Source of the DNA: Burkholderiales bacterium
GTDB lineage: Bacteria > Pseudomonadota > Gammaproteobacteria > Burkholderiales > UBA6910
NCBI GenBank assembly: GCA_026005015.1
Contig: BPKG01000004.1
Coordinates: forward strand, 271,947-335,946
Reading direction: 5' to 3'
Length of the DNA: 64,000 nucleotides
The position numbers were made by a program, and so were the translations under genes. The notes below the pieces were generated by a model. The model was not told the origin of the DNA. It did not search any database and worked only from the letters and a program-made list of their open reading frames with translations. Positions 1 to 11,038 of this stretch are shown piece by piece (position 1 is the stretch's first letter; every line of letters begins with the position of its first letter).

Positions 1-90
1 GGACGTGCGCAGTGGTACAACGAACCGTCAGAGTGGAGGAAAGCCGTTCCCCGCGCCCAGAGACCTGGCTTCATCTCCAGGAGCGCGTAG
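1..90 (+). CDS. possible 3' end of an unidentified gene
   Basis: Frame 1 is open from the window edge to a TAG at 88-90 and would give a 29-residue C-terminus containing QWYNEPSEWRK. The composition looks protein-like, but the piece is too short to identify. If real, it converges with cbbY. Bases 91-150 show nothing else. This call is weak. Confidence 0.2.
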   Translation, partial: GRAQWYNEPSEWRKAVPRAQRPGFISRSA

Positions 91-150
91 GCAAGCCAGT
101 TACCACTATAGGGGCGCCAGCGCCTCGCCGACAAATCGATCTTCTTATCG

Positions 151-939
151 TTACGATAAGACATCTTTACCGCCCTTCAGCGCCTCGGCGTGCCAGGCCC
201 GCAGCAAGCCGGGATCCGCCCAGCGTTTGCCATGGGCGCTGCCGCGCAGCACCCGGAAGGGCCGTTCCGGCTCGCCGAAGCCGCTGACGACCGCCACCGC
301 GCCAACGAAGTCCTGGCCCTGCGTGTAGTCGTTGACCACGATCAGGGTCGCGAGCCCCGCCTGCAGGCTCGAGCGCAGCCCGTTCTCGGAATCTTCCACC
401 GCCAGGCACGCCTGGGGGCTCAGCCCGAGCCGGTCCAGCACCCAGGCATAGATGTCCGGCGCTGGCTTCTTGGCCCCCACCACGTCCCCGGCGCCGATCA
501 CCTCGAACCAGGCCGGGCCCGCCGGCCCCAGGTTCGCTTCCAGGAGGGCCTGGACGTTGTCCGGCGTCGTGGTGGTGGCGATGGCGAGGCGCAGTCCCTC
601 GGCCCGCAACGCTTCCAGCAGCGGTCTCACGCCAGGGCGGAAGGCAATGCGCCCTTGCGCCACCAGATCCGTATAGATGCGGGTCTTGCGCCGGTGCAGC
701 GCTTGCACCAGCTCCGCGAAGTCGGCACGCCGGGCCGTCCCGGGATCGAAGCGCTCGGCGTAATGGCGTATGCGCTCCTTGCCGCCGGTGACCGACAGCA
801 GCCGGCCGTAGAGCACCGCGTCCCAGTGCCAGGCGAGCCCCGCCTCGGCGAAAGCGGCGTTGAACGCCACCCGGTGCCCGTCCCGCTCGGTGTCGGCCAG
901 GGTGCCGTCCACGTCGAAGATGACCGCCTCTAGTGCCAT
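151..939 (-). CDS. cbbY: CbbY-type HAD phosphatase
   Basis: This is a 262-residue haloacid dehalogenase-fold phosphatase of the CbbY subfamily. The N-terminus has the nucleophile motif DVDGTLADTE, followed by a helical cap, and the C-terminal half has GAKKPAPDIY and the acidic motif AVEDSENGLRS. Characterised red-type CbbY proteins dephosphorylate xylulose-1,5-bisphosphate, a misfire product that inhibits RuBisCO. That role fits its position at the end of a cbbLS-DJ1-cbbX-cbbY block. The ATG at 939 is 37 bases downstream of the cbbX stop, so co-transcription is likely. Length is normal for the family. Confidence 0.9.
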   Translation of the reverse strand: MALEAVIFDVDGTLADTERDGHRVAFNAAFAEAGLAWHWDAVLYGRLLSVTGGKERIRHYAERFDPGTARRADFAELVQALHRRKTRIYTDLVAQGRIAFRPGVRPLLEALRAEGLRLAIATTTTPDNVQALLEANLGPAGPAWFEVIGAGDVVGAKKPAPDIYAWVLDRLGLSPQACLAVEDSENGLRSSLQAGLATLIVVNDYTQGQDFVGAVAVVSGFGEPERPFRVLRGSAHGKRWADPGLLRAWHAEALKGGKDVLS

Positions 940-976
940 GGCGATTCGGGCTGAAACGGGCCGCCGGGCGCCGCGC

Positions 977-1900
977 TCACTGTTCGGAGGCAGGCGCGTC
1001 CTCGCGGAAGATCCGGCTCTGCAGCAGGTCCGTCGGCTCGATGGTCATGATCTGCTCCCGCGTCAGAGGCTTGCCGCGGCTGGCGAACAGGCGGTTCGCC
1101 TGCCGCAGCCGCGCCCGGTCCAGAGCATTGCGGATGGAGCGGGCGTTGGCGAAATGGGGCAATCCCATGCGCCGCCGGATATAGTCCTTGAACACCTCTT
1201 CGGCCTCGGGACTCAAGCGGTAGTTCTGTTGCGCCAGCATGAGCTTGCCGATCGCCAACAGCTCCTCGGGCGCGTAGTCCGGAAAATCGATGTGGTGGGC
1301 GATGCGGGAGCGCATGCCCGGATTGCTCTGGAAGAAACGATCCATCTTGTCCTTATAGCCGGCGAGGATCACTACCAGGTCGTCGCGCTGGTTCTCCATC
1401 ACCTGGAGCAGGATCTCGATCGCCTCCTGGCCGTAGTCGCGCTCGTTCTCGGGGCGGTAGAGGTAGTAGGCCTCGTCGATGAACAGGACCCCGCCCATGG
1501 CTTTTTTCAGCACTTCCTTGGTCTTGGGGGCGGTATGGCCGATGTACTGGCCCACCAGGTCATCCCGCGTCACCGCCACCAGGTGGCCCTGGCGCACGTA
1601 GCCGAGACGGTGCAGGATGTCGGCCATGCGCAGCGCCACGGTGGTCTTTCCGGTGCCCGGATTGCCGGTGAAGGACATGTGCAGCGTAGGGGTCTCGGAG
1701 GTCAGATGGAGCTTGCGCCGCACCCGGTCCACCAGCAGCAGGGCCGCGATCTCGCGGATGCGCGTCTTCACCGGCGCGAGCCCCACCAGCTCCCGGTCGA
1801 GCTGGTCGAGGACCTCCTGGACGTTGGAGGCCCGGAATTCCGCATCCAGGTCCACGGCGGCCTCGGGAGCGGCGGGGTAAGGCAGGGGTTCGCTGCTCAT
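977..1900 (-). CDS. cbbX: CbbX, red-type RuBisCO activase (AAA+)
   Basis: This 307-residue AAA+ ATPase has Walker [10 protein letters not shown] near residue 80, Walker [11 protein letters not shown], and the pore-loop-like stretch [13 protein letters not shown]. CbbX proteins remodel inhibited red-type RuBisCO by pulling on the C-terminus of the large subunit, and they are activated by RuBP. The ATG at 1900 was chosen because it follows the Shine-Dalgarno GGAGG. A TTG one codon upstream is less likely. Its presence, together with the long-tailed small subunit, indicates a form I red-type enzyme. Confidence 0.95.
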   Translation of the reverse strand: MSSEPLPYPAAPEAAVDLDAEFRASNVQEVLDQLDRELVGLAPVKTRIREIAALLLVDRVRRKLHLTSETPTLHMSFTGNPGTGKTTVALRMADILHRLGYVRQGHLVAVTRDDLVGQYIGHTAPKTKEVLKKAMGGVLFIDEAYYLYRPENERDYGQEAIEILLQVMENQRDDLVVILAGYKDKMDRFFQSNPGMRSRIAHHIDFPDYAPEELLAIGKLMLAQQNYRLSPEAEEVFKDYIRRRMGLPHFANARSIRNALDRARLRQANRLFASRGKPLTREQIMTIEPTDLLQSRIFREDAPASEQ

Positions 1901-1930
1901 CAACGTGCCTCCGTGAGGGTCATGGCGTGT

Positions 1931-2485
1931 TCAGGCGGGTAGCACCAACCCGCTCTCGACCTCGTTCCGCTTGTCGCGACCGGCGAGCTTCTCGACCAGC
2001 GCAAGCGCGAATGGGATGGACGTGCCCGGACCGCGCGAAGTGATCACGGTACCGTCTTCGACCACCGCCTCCTCGCGGTAACGCACGCGGTCGATGGCGA
2101 CCTGGTCCTTGAACTTCGGGTTGCTCGTCGCCTGCTTGCCGTCGAGGTGGCCGTAGGCCGCGAGGATCGACGGCGCGGCGCAGATCGCGGCGAGGTAACG
2201 GCCCTTCGATCGGAACCGCTCGAGCAGCTCGCGGACGCGGGCGTCCTCGCGCAGGTGCGCGACACCCGGCATGCCGCCAGGCAGCACAATCATGTCGAAG
2301 TCCTCGTTCATGACCGCGTCGAGCGTCTCGTCCGGATGGAGCACGGTGTGGCGCGAGCCCTTCACCGGCCCCGCGCCCAGACCCGCAACCACGACCTGGA
2401 TCCCGGCGCGACGCAGGATGTCGATCACTGCGACCGCTTCCAGCTCCTCGAAGCCATCCGCCAAAGGGATCAGAACACGTGCCAT
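1931..2485 (-). CDS. DJ-1/PfpI family protein
   Basis: This 184-residue protein has the DJ-1/ThiJ fold signature: N-terminal ADGFEELEAV, central VLPGGMPG, and the nucleophile elbow AAICAAPSILA with a cysteine at the expected catalytic position. Family members include glyoxalase III-type enzymes, chaperones and proposed protein or nucleotide deglycases. The substrate here cannot be told from sequence. The start at 2485 follows GAGGTG at good spacing; an upstream in-frame start adds 19 unconserved residues. It sits between cbbS and cbbX in the same direction, which is an unusual place for this family. Confidence 0.85.
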   Translation of the reverse strand: MARVLIPLADGFEELEAVAVIDILRRAGIQVVVAGLGAGPVKGSRHTVLHPDETLDAVMNEDFDMIVLPGGMPGVAHLREDARVRELLERFRSKGRYLAAICAAPSILAAYGHLDGKQATSNPKFKDQVAIDRVRYREEAVVEDGTVITSRGPGTSIPFALALVEKLAGRDKRNEVESGLVLPA

Positions 2486-2557
2486 GTCTCGTTCACCTCG
2501 TTTGACTGCGCGTGACGCACGGCCAAGGGCGGCGGGCACCATGCCCGCCGCTTTGGG

Positions 2558-4501
<1,944 letters not shown>

Positions 4502-4503
4502 CT

Positions 4504-4550
4504 ATAAGCAAAACTTGTATTTTTTAATTGTAATGATAAGCTGGAGCTTA
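4504..4550. promoter_or_regulatory. candidate CbbR operator between cbbL and cbbR
   Basis: The 129-base divergent spacer 4445-4573 is AT-rich in its middle. It holds a perfect dyad TAAGCTGGAGCTTA (4537-4550) and a looser related dyad ATAAG-N5-CTTGTAT (4504-4520). LysR-type regulators such as CbbR bind dyads of this type in the spacer between cbbR and the cbb operon. The assignment is inferred from position and symmetry. Confidence 0.5.
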
Positions 4551-4573
4551 GTTCCCACGAGGCGGAGCTCGCC

Positions 4574-5503
4574 ATGCTGCATGTGACCCTGCGCCAATTG
4601 CGGGTGTTCGAATCGGTCGCCCGGCACCTGTCCTTTTCCCGAGCGGCGGAGGAACTGTTTCTTTCCCAGCCGGCGGTGTCCATGCAGATCAAGCAGCTCG
4701 AAAACCAGGTGGGGCTACCCCTCTTCGAGCAAATCGGCAAGAAGATCTACCTCACTGAAGCAGGCAAGGAGATCTACCACTACAGCCGGGCCGTCGCCCA
4801 GCAGCTCTCGGACATGGAGCACGCACTGAACGAGTTGAAGGGCCTGGAGCGCGGGCGCCTGGCCATCGCGGTGGTGTCCACCGCCAATTTCTTCGCGCCC
4901 CAGCTCCTCGCCCGCTTCGTGCAGCAGCACCCTGGCGTCCAGGTGAGCCTCTCCGTGGTGAACCGGGAGACGGTGCTGCGGCAACTGGCGGAGAACGAGA
5001 TCGATCTGGCCATCATGGGACTGCCGCCGGAAGGGCTGGACGTGCGCTGGCAGCCGTTCATGGAAAACCCCCTGGTGGTGATCGCGCCCCCCAGCCATCC
5101 CCTCACCAAGGAGAAGCGCATCCCCATGAAGCGGCTCGCCGAGGAGGTGTTCGTCATCCGCGAGCCCGGCTCGGGTACCCGGGGCGCTATGGAGCGCTTT
5201 TTCGCCGAGCACCGGGTGCAGCTTAAGACCAGCATGCAAATGGGCACCAACGAGGCGATCAAGCAAGCGGTGCAGGCCGGGATGGGGCTGGGTGTGGTGT
5301 CCTACCACACCATCGAGCTGGAGCTGGAGACCAAGCGGCTCAAGGTGCTGGACGTGGTGGGCTTTCCGATCCGGCGCAACTGGTACCTGGTGCACCGGCA
5401 GCAGAAGCGCCTGTCCAAGGTGGCCGAGGCGTTCCGCGAGTTCCTGCTCAAGCAGGCCGAGCGCCTAATGCAGAGCAAGGCGCCGGAGAAGGTCCACGCT
5501 TGA
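4574..5503 (+). CDS. cbbR: CbbR, LysR-type regulator of the cbb operon
   Basis: This 309-residue LysR-family regulator has an N-terminal winged helix-turn-helix (VTLRQLRVFESVARHLSFSR, then LSQPAVSMQIKQLE, residues about 5-65). A LysR substrate-binding domain starts near residue 90. It is divergent from cbbL with 129 bases between starts, the classic CbbR arrangement. CbbR proteins activate Calvin-cycle operons in response to metabolites such as RuBP or NADPH. It converges with fba across a hairpin. Confidence 0.92.
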   Translation: MLHVTLRQLRVFESVARHLSFSRAAEELFLSQPAVSMQIKQLENQVGLPLFEQIGKKIYLTEAGKEIYHYSRAVAQQLSDMEHALNELKGLERGRLAIAVVSTANFFAPQLLARFVQQHPGVQVSLSVVNRETVLRQLAENEIDLAIMGLPPEGLDVRWQPFMENPLVVIAPPSHPLTKEKRIPMKRLAEEVFVIREPGSGTRGAMERFFAEHRVQLKTSMQMGTNEAIKQAVQAGMGLGVVSYHTIELELETKRLKVLDVVGFPIRRNWYLVHRQQKRLSKVAEAFREFLLKQAERLMQSKAPEKVHA

Positions 5504-5565
5504 AGGGTGCCAGCGAGCGGCGATTTCCGTCGCCCTGGAGCAGCCGTTCGGGCAACAGGTGGGTG

Positions 5566-5587
5566 AAGGCGGCCGGGCGGCCGCCTT
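5566..5587. terminator. hairpin between convergent cbbR and fba
   Basis: AAGGCGGCC, a GGGC loop, then GGCCGCCTT forms a 9-bp GC-rich stem with short T or A runs on either side. It lies 62 bases past the cbbR stop and 40 bases past the fba stop on the other strand. It could act in both directions. Confidence 0.55.
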
Positions 5588-5626
5588 TCCGGTGCAAGAA
5601 TCACCCCATGGAGCGGGAGCGAGGCT

Positions 5627-6691
5627 TCAGCGCACCACCTGCTTCAACTCACCTTTGGCGTACATCCGGGCCATGGCATCCAGGGGAATCGGCTCGATGC
5701 GGGAGGCCTGGCCCGCGGTGCCGAAGGCCTCGAAGCGCGCCTTGCAGATCTCCTTCGCCGCGAGCATCGCTTCCTTAAGGAACTTGCGGATGTCGAACTC
5801 GCTCTTGTTCTTGGCCAGGGAACGGCGCATGGCCCCCGTCATGGCAAGGCGGATGTCGGTGTCGATGTTCACCTTGCGCACCCCATGGCGGATGCCTTCC
5901 TGGATTTCCTCCACCGGCACGCCGTAGGTTTCCTTCATCTCGCCGCCGTACTCCCGGATCACCTGCAGCCACTCCTGGGGCACGCTGCTGGAGCCATGCA
6001 TCACCAGGTGGGTATTGGGGATGCGGCGGTGGATCTCCTTGATCCGGTCCATGGCCAGGATGTCGCCGGTGGGAGGCCGCGAGAACTTGTAGGCGCCATG
6101 GGAGGTGCCGATGGCCACCGCCAGGGCGTCCACCTGGGTCTCCCGCACGAACTCGGCCGCCTGCTCCGGGTCGGTGAGGAGCATGTCGTGGGTGAGGGCC
6201 CCTTCCGCGCCCGACCCGTCTTCCTTGCCGGCGGTCATGGTCTCCAGCGACCCCAGGCAGCCGAGCTCGCCCTCCACCGAGACGCCCACCCAGTGGGCCA
6301 TTTCCACCACCCGGCGCGTGACCTCCACGTTGTACTCGTAGGAGGCGGGCGTCTTCATGTCCTCCTTGAGGGAGCCGTCCATCATGACGCTGGTGAATCC
6401 CGAGCGGATCGAGGCCTGGCACACGGCGGGGCTCGCACCGTGGTCCTGGTGCAGCACCACCGGGATGTGGGGATACTGCTCCACCGCGGCCAGCACCATG
6501 TGGCGCAGGAATGCCTCCCCCGCGTACTTACGGGCCCCGGCGGAAGCCTGCATGATCACGGGACTGTCGGTCTCGTCGGCGGCCTGCATGATGGCCTGGA
6601 TCTGCTCCAGGTTGTTGATGTTGAACGCCGGCACGCCGTAGCCGTGTTCCGCGGCGTGGTCGAGAAGCTGGCGCAGTGCGATCAGAGCCAT
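5627..6691 (-). CDS. fba: fructose-bisphosphate aldolase, class II
   Basis: This 354-residue class II (zinc-dependent) aldolase interconverts fructose-1,6-bisphosphate with glyceraldehyde-3-phosphate and dihydroxyacetone phosphate. It can also make sedoheptulose-1,7-bisphosphate in the Calvin cycle. Visible motifs are the zinc-site VLHQDHG (near residue 80), [32 protein letters not shown] and the phosphate-binding [10 protein letters not shown]. It is the last gene of a minus-strand run tkt-gap-pgk-pyk-fba. The name cbbA or fbaA could also be used. Confidence 0.93.
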   Translation of the reverse strand: MALIALRQLLDHAAEHGYGVPAFNINNLEQIQAIMQAADETDSPVIMQASAGARKYAGEAFLRHMVLAAVEQYPHIPVVLHQDHGASPAVCQASIRSGFTSVMMDGSLKEDMKTPASYEYNVEVTRRVVEMAHWVGVSVEGELGCLGSLETMTAGKEDGSGAEGALTHDMLLTDPEQAAEFVRETQVDALAVAIGTSHGAYKFSRPPTGDILAMDRIKEIHRRIPNTHLVMHGSSSVPQEWLQVIREYGGEMKETYGVPVEEIQEGIRHGVRKVNIDTDIRLAMTGAMRRSLAKNKSEFDIRKFLKEAMLAAKEICKARFEAFGTAGQASRIEPIPLDAMARMYAKGELKQVVR

Positions 6692-6725
6692 GGCAACCTC
6701 CTATTGTGTGGGAAACGAGATGCCC

Positions 6726-8216
6726 TCAGGCCTTCCTGCGCCGCGGCCTCGCCGCGGCCTGGGTAAGGCCCTGGGTGATTCGATACTCGCCCACGCGCAC
6801 GACCTTTAGCGTATTGGTATGTCCGGCGAGGCCCACCGCCTCGCCGATGGTCAAAACGATCAAATCGCCTTCCCGCACCGCGCCGCGCCGCAGCAGTTCG
6901 TCCTCCGCCGCCCGCAGGGTCTCCTCCCGGTCGTGGGAGGGGGGATTGAAGCGGATCGGATGCACGCCCGAGAACAGGGCCATCTTGCGCCTGGTCTCCA
7001 CCACGGGAGTCAGGCCGTAGATCGGCACCCCCGAGTTCATGCGGGACATCCACAGAGCGGTAGAGCCGGACTGGGTGAGCGCCCCGATAGCCTTGGCCTT
7101 GAGGTGATAGGCGGTGAAGAGGGCCGCCATGGCGATGGACTGGTCGATGCGGGTGAACACCTGGTCCATGAAGTCCCGGTCCAGGTGGATTTCCATCTGT
7201 TTTTCCGCCTCGACGCACACCCGGCTCATGGTTTCCACCGTCTCCACCGGATACTGGCCCACGGCCGTCTCGGCGGAGAGCATCACCGCATCCGTGCCGT
7301 CCAACACGGCGTTGGCCACGTCGGACACCTCGGCCCGGGTGGGCACGGGGTTGGAGACCATGGACTCCATCATCTGGGTGGCGGTGATCGCCAGGCGGTT
7401 GCGGGCGCGGGCCATTTTGATCATGCGCTTCTGCAGCGCCGGCACCACCGCGTCGCCGATTTCCACCGCGAGATCCCCCCGCGCCACCATGATGGCGTCG
7501 GATTCGTCCAGGATCTCGGGCAGAGCGTCGATCGCCTCGGCCCGCTCGATCTTGGCCACCAGGAGGGACTTGCCGCCCGCTTCGTGCAGTAGCTCCCGGG
7601 CCGCCCGCATGTCCTGGCCCGACCGAGGGAACGAGACCGCCAGGTAATCGGCCTTGAGCGCCACCGCGGTCTTCAAGTCCTCCACATCCTTCTCTGTAAG
7701 CGCCGGCGCCGTGAGACCACCGCCGCGGCGGTTGATGCCCTTGTTGTTGGACAGCACCCCCCCAGCGATCACCCGGGTGTAGATTTCGGGGCCCTTGACC
7801 CTCTCCACTTCGAGCACGATGCGCCCGTCGTCCAAAAGCAGGATCGCGCCCTTGGACACATCGTTGGGAAGCTCCTTGTAGTCGAGCCCCACCCGCTCTT
7901 CGTTGCCCAGCTTGCACTCGGCGTCCAGAATGAAAGTCTGGCCCGGCACCAGGGTGACTTTGCCCCGCTCGAACTTGCCGATGCGGATCTTGGGGCCCTG
8001 CAGATCCGCGAGGATGGCCACGGTGCGGCCGGCGCTGCGGGCAAGGGAGCGCACCAGCTCGGCGCGCTTGACGTGCTCCTCCACGGTACCGTGGGAAAAG
8101 TTCATGCGCACCACATCCACCCCCGCATCGATCATGCGCTCCAGCACTTTGGGATCGCTCGAAGCAGGTCCCAACGTGGCGACAATCTTGGTGCGGCGTA
8201 GCATATGCGGTTCCAT
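6726..8216 (-). CDS. pyk: pyruvate kinase
   Basis: This 496-residue enzyme converts PEP and ADP to pyruvate and ATP. Motifs are TKIVATLGPAS at the N-terminus, NFSHGT, LADLQGPKIRIG, the active-site region LLVAKIERAEAI, VARGDLAVE, and the TATQMMESM stretch. A C-terminal domain follows from about residue 355. Two starts are possible, ATG 8216 and ATG 8204, and neither has a clear Shine-Dalgarno. An inverted repeat overlies the first one (see 8207-8270). It follows pgk by 60 bases and is probably co-transcribed with it. Confidence 0.93.
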   Translation of the reverse strand: MEPHMLRRTKIVATLGPASSDPKVLERMIDAGVDVVRMNFSHGTVEEHVKRAELVRSLARSAGRTVAILADLQGPKIRIGKFERGKVTLVPGQTFILDAECKLGNEERVGLDYKELPNDVSKGAILLLDDGRIVLEVERVKGPEIYTRVIAGGVLSNNKGINRRGGGLTAPALTEKDVEDLKTAVALKADYLAVSFPRSGQDMRAARELLHEAGGKSLLVAKIERAEAIDALPEILDESDAIMVARGDLAVEIGDAVVPALQKRMIKMARARNRLAITATQMMESMVSNPVPTRAEVSDVANAVLDGTDAVMLSAETAVGQYPVETVETMSRVCVEAEKQMEIHLDRDFMDQVFTRIDQSIAMAALFTAYHLKAKAIGALTQSGSTALWMSRMNSGVPIYGLTPVVETRRKMALFSGVHPIRFNPPSHDREETLRAAEDELLRRGAVREGDLIVLTIGEAVGLAGHTNTLKVVRVGEYRITQGLTQAAARPRRRKA

Positions 8217-8270
8217 CGGATGGGTTGGAAGCCTTAAAGTTTACTCCCATAGCCCATATGATGGAACCGC
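8207..8270 (-). promoter_or_regulatory. inverted repeat covering the pyk start codon
   Basis: In the pgk-pyk mRNA the 11-mer GCGGTTCCATC (8270-8260) is perfectly complementary to GATGGAACCGC (8217-8207), and the second arm contains the pyk AUG. Inner bases ATGGG and CCCAT could extend the stem. The pairing would hide the start codon, suggesting translational control. The function is inferred. Confidence 0.5.
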
Positions 8271-8276
8271 GTTTCA

Positions 8277-9458
8277 TTATCCGGAAGCGCGTTGCTCGAG
8301 AATTTCGACCGCCGGCAGCTTCTTTCCCTCAAGAAACTCCAGGAACGCTCCGCCCCCTGTGGAAATATAGGAGATCTTGTCCCCGACCCCGTATTTGGCG
8401 ATGGCCGCCAGGGTGTCCCCGCCTCCGGCGATGGAAAAGGCCGAAGACCCGGCGATGGCCAGGGCCAGCCGTCGGGTGCCTTCCCCAAACGGGTCGTACT
8501 CGAAAACCCCCAGGGGGCCGTTCCACACCACCGTGCCCGCCTGGCGGACGAAGGCCTCCAGGGCGGTCGCGGACTGGGGCCCGATATCCAGGATCAGGTC
8601 GTCGTCGGCCACGTCCTTCGTGGCCTTAAGCTCTGCTTTTGCTTTCGGCGATAGCTCTTTGGCGCACACCACGTCGATAGGGATGGGCACCCCGCCGCCC
8701 CGCTCCTCCATAAGCCGCATGATTTCCCTGGCTTCATCCACCAGCTCAGGTTCCGCCAAGGATTTGCCGATTTTCCCCCCAGCCGCCAGGATGAAGGTGT
8801 TGGCGATGCCGCCCCCTACGATGAGCTGGTCCACCCGCAGCGCCAGGTTCTTGAGGATGGTGAGCTTGGTGGAGACCTTGGAGCCGCCCACGATGGCCAC
8901 CAGGGGCCGCCTCGGGTTCTCCAAGGCCTTGCCCAGGGCCTCCAGTTCCGCCGCCAGGAGGGGCCCAGCGCAGGCCACCCGGGCGTACTTGGCGATCCCA
9001 TGGGTGGTGGCCTCGGCCCGGTGGGCCGTGCCGAAGGCGTCGTTCACGTAGACGTCGCACAGGGCCGCCATCTTCTGGGCGAGGGCGTCGTCGTTTTTCT
9101 TCTCGCCTTTGTTGACGCGGCAGTTCTCCAGCATCACCACCTCGCCGGGCTTCACTTCTATCCCGTCCACCCAGTCCCGGATCAGGGGGATCTTCCGTCC
9201 CAGCAGCGCCGAGAGGCGCTCGGCCACCGGGGCGAGGGAGTCCTCGGGCTTGAGCTCCCCTTCGGTGGGACGCCCGAGATGGGAGGTCACCATCACCGCC
9301 GCCCCTTGCTCCAGGGCGTAGCGGATGGCGGGCAGAGACGCGCGGATGCGGGTGTCGTCGGTGATGCGGCCCGCGTCGTCCATGGGGACGTTCAGGTCGG
9401 CGCGGATGAACACCCGCTTGCCCCGGAGATCCACATCGGTCATCTTCAGCACCGCCAT
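8277..9458 (-). CDS. pgk: phosphoglycerate kinase
   Basis: This 393-residue monomeric kinase phosphorylates 3-phosphoglycerate with ATP in the Calvin cycle, or the reverse in glycolysis. It has the N-terminal substrate site [10 protein letters not shown], a TSHLGRPT motif, [12 protein letters not shown] before the hinge, and the C-terminal nucleotide-site GGGDTLAA and STGGGAFLE. The ATG at 9458 was chosen because it follows GGGAGG and gives the usual [11 protein letters not shown] start. A 13-residue upstream extension is unlikely. It lies between gap and pyk. Confidence 0.95.
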   Translation of the reverse strand: MAVLKMTDVDLRGKRVFIRADLNVPMDDAGRITDDTRIRASLPAIRYALEQGAAVMVTSHLGRPTEGELKPEDSLAPVAERLSALLGRKIPLIRDWVDGIEVKPGEVVMLENCRVNKGEKKNDDALAQKMAALCDVYVNDAFGTAHRAEATTHGIAKYARVACAGPLLAAELEALGKALENPRRPLVAIVGGSKVSTKLTILKNLALRVDQLIVGGGIANTFILAAGGKIGKSLAEPELVDEAREIMRLMEERGGGVPIPIDVVCAKELSPKAKAELKATKDVADDDLILDIGPQSATALEAFVRQAGTVVWNGPLGVFEYDPFGEGTRRLALAIAGSSAFSIAGGGDTLAAIAKYGVGDKISYISTGGGAFLEFLEGKKLPAVEILEQRASG

Positions 9459-9493
9459 GGCGCGCCTCCCGCAACGAGGGTGGATCGTCCTCC

Positions 9494-9556
9494 GCACCCG
9501 CTCATCTCGCGTTCATCCAGGCCACGGTGGTGTCCAGCATCCGGTTGGAGAAGCCC
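9494..9556 (-). pseudogene. duplicated 3' end of gap
   Basis: These 63 bases resemble the last part of gap (9647-9709) at a period of 153 bases, with roughly seven to nine differences clustered in one segment. Read on the minus strand it still encodes [17 protein letters not shown] and a stop, against WMSAK and a stop in gap. It is a remnant of a second gap copy or an old tandem duplication. The rest of the spacer contains a perfect 9-bp hairpin TCACGGCGC-TTC-GCGCCGTGA at 9595-9615 with no T run. Confidence 0.75.
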
Positions 9557-9654
9557 TGGGCGGTTGTGGCTCCGGCCGCTCGCCTTCCCTCGCTTCACGG
9601 CGCTTCGCGCCGTGAGCCTTCGCCCCAACGCCCGGGGCTTGCCTGCGCACCCGC

Positions 9655-10665
9655 TCACTTGGCGCTCATCCATGCGACCGTGGTGTCCAGCATCCGGTTG
9701 GAGAAGCCCCACTCGTTGTCATACCAGGCCAGGGCTTTGACGAAGGTGCCGCCGGTCACCTTGGTGAGGGTCGCATCGTAGATGCTGGAGGCCGGGTCGT
9801 GGTTGAAGTCCATGGACACTAGAGGCTCGTCGCAGACCTTGAGGATGCCCTTGAGCTCGTTCTGGGCCGCAACCTTCATCGCCTGGTCGATCTCCTCCTT
9901 GCTGGTGGGCCGCGCCACCACGCAGGAAAGGTCCACCAGAGAGACGTTGACGGTGGGCACGCGAATGGCGAATCCGTCCAGCTTGCCGGCGAGCTCCGGC
10001 AGCACCAGGCCCACGGCGGCGGCGGCGCCGGTCTTGGTGGGGATCTGGGACATAGTGGCCGAGCGGGCGCGCCGCAGGTCCTTGTGGTACACGTCGATCA
10101 GCACCTGGTCGTTGGTGTAAGAGTGGATGGTGGTCATCAGGCCATGGACCACGCCGATTTTCTCGTGCAGCACCTTCGCGAGCGGCGCCAGGCAGTTGGT
10201 GGTGCAGGAGGCGTTAGAGATCACGGTGTGGCTCGCCTTGAGCACGCTGTGGTTCACACCGTAGACCACCGTGGCGTCCACGTCCTTTTCCCCGGGCGCG
10301 GAGATGATGACCTTCTTCGCCCCCGCGGCGAGATGAGCGGAGGCCTTCTCCTTGCTGGTGAAAAGCCCGGTGCATTCGTGCACCACATCCACGTTCAACT
10401 CCTTCCAGGGCAGGTCTGCGGGGTTCCTCACGGAGAGCACGCGGATCCGATCCCCGTTCACCACCATGGCGTCCCCGTCCACCTTGACCTCGCCCGGGAA
10501 CTTGCCGTGCACCGTGTCGTAGCGGGTGAGGTGAGCGTTGGTCTTGGCGTCGCCCAGGTCGTTCACCGCCACGATCTGGATGTCTTTGCGGCCGGACTCG
10601 TACAGGGCGCGCAGGATGTTGCGGCCGATGCGGCCGTAGCCGTTGATGGCGACTCGGATAGGCAT
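9655..10665 (-). CDS. gap: glyceraldehyde-3-phosphate dehydrogenase, type I
   Basis: This 336-residue tetrameric dehydrogenase has an N-terminal Rossmann site [15 protein letters not shown] and the catalytic-cysteine motif [15 protein letters not shown]. The C-terminus is [15 protein letters not shown]. It reduces 1,3-bisphosphoglycerate in the Calvin cycle. It is downstream of tkt and upstream of pgk on the minus strand. Its 3' end is partly duplicated just downstream (9494-9556). Confidence 0.95.
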   Translation of the reverse strand: MPIRVAINGYGRIGRNILRALYESGRKDIQIVAVNDLGDAKTNAHLTRYDTVHGKFPGEVKVDGDAMVVNGDRIRVLSVRNPADLPWKELNVDVVHECTGLFTSKEKASAHLAAGAKKVIISAPGEKDVDATVVYGVNHSVLKASHTVISNASCTTNCLAPLAKVLHEKIGVVHGLMTTIHSYTNDQVLIDVYHKDLRRARSATMSQIPTKTGAAAAVGLVLPELAGKLDGFAIRVPTVNVSLVDLSCVVARPTSKEEIDQAMKVAAQNELKGILKVCDEPLVSMDFNHDPASSIYDATLTKVTGGTFVKALAWYDNEWGFSNRMLDTTVAWMSAK

Positions 10666-10786
10666 GGAGATTCTCCCCTGGCTGAAGCGAAAATTTTTAT
10701 TTTAACGCAGCAAGGCGCCAGCTACGCCGGCGCCCCTTAGCCTTCGGCAAAATGTTCGAAGACCCATCTATCGCCGTCCCGGCCCT

Positions 10787-10803
10787 CTCTCCCATGGGGA
10801 GAG
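10787..10803. repeat. CTCTCCC-ATG-GGGAGAG palindrome
   Basis: This perfect 7-bp stem with a 3-base loop lies between gap and the tkt duplication. A similar but longer palindrome is at 62508-62544, so it is probably a dispersed intergenic repeat. It could also serve as a weak terminator for tkt. Confidence 0.5.
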
Positions 10804-10812
10804 ATGGGACTG

Positions 10813-11038
10813 AGGTGAGCCTGCGCTGAAACTCAAGCGCCGCGCCCGCGCGATCGCACCCAGCACCGCCTTCGCTCATAGCACCGACTTCACAGCCTTC
10901 ACCACGTTTTAGCTCCGGCCTCACCTTGGCCTCCCGGCAAAGGTGAGCCTGCGCTGAAACTCAAGCGCCGCGCCCGCGCGATCGCACCCGGCACCGCCTT
11001 CGCTCATAGCACCGACTTCACAGCCTTCACCACGTTTT
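10813..11038 (-). repeat. 98-bp direct repeat carrying the tkt 3' end
   Basis: 10813-10910 and 10941-11038 are 98-bp direct repeats with one mismatch and a period of 128 bases. The right copy contains the last codons and stop of tkt (11004). The left copy is an extra, untranslated duplicate of the same end plus its downstream flank. The 30-base spacer and its edge form an inverted pair, CTCACCTT with AAGGTGAG. The copies are nearly identical, so the event is recent or maintained. Confidence 0.85.
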
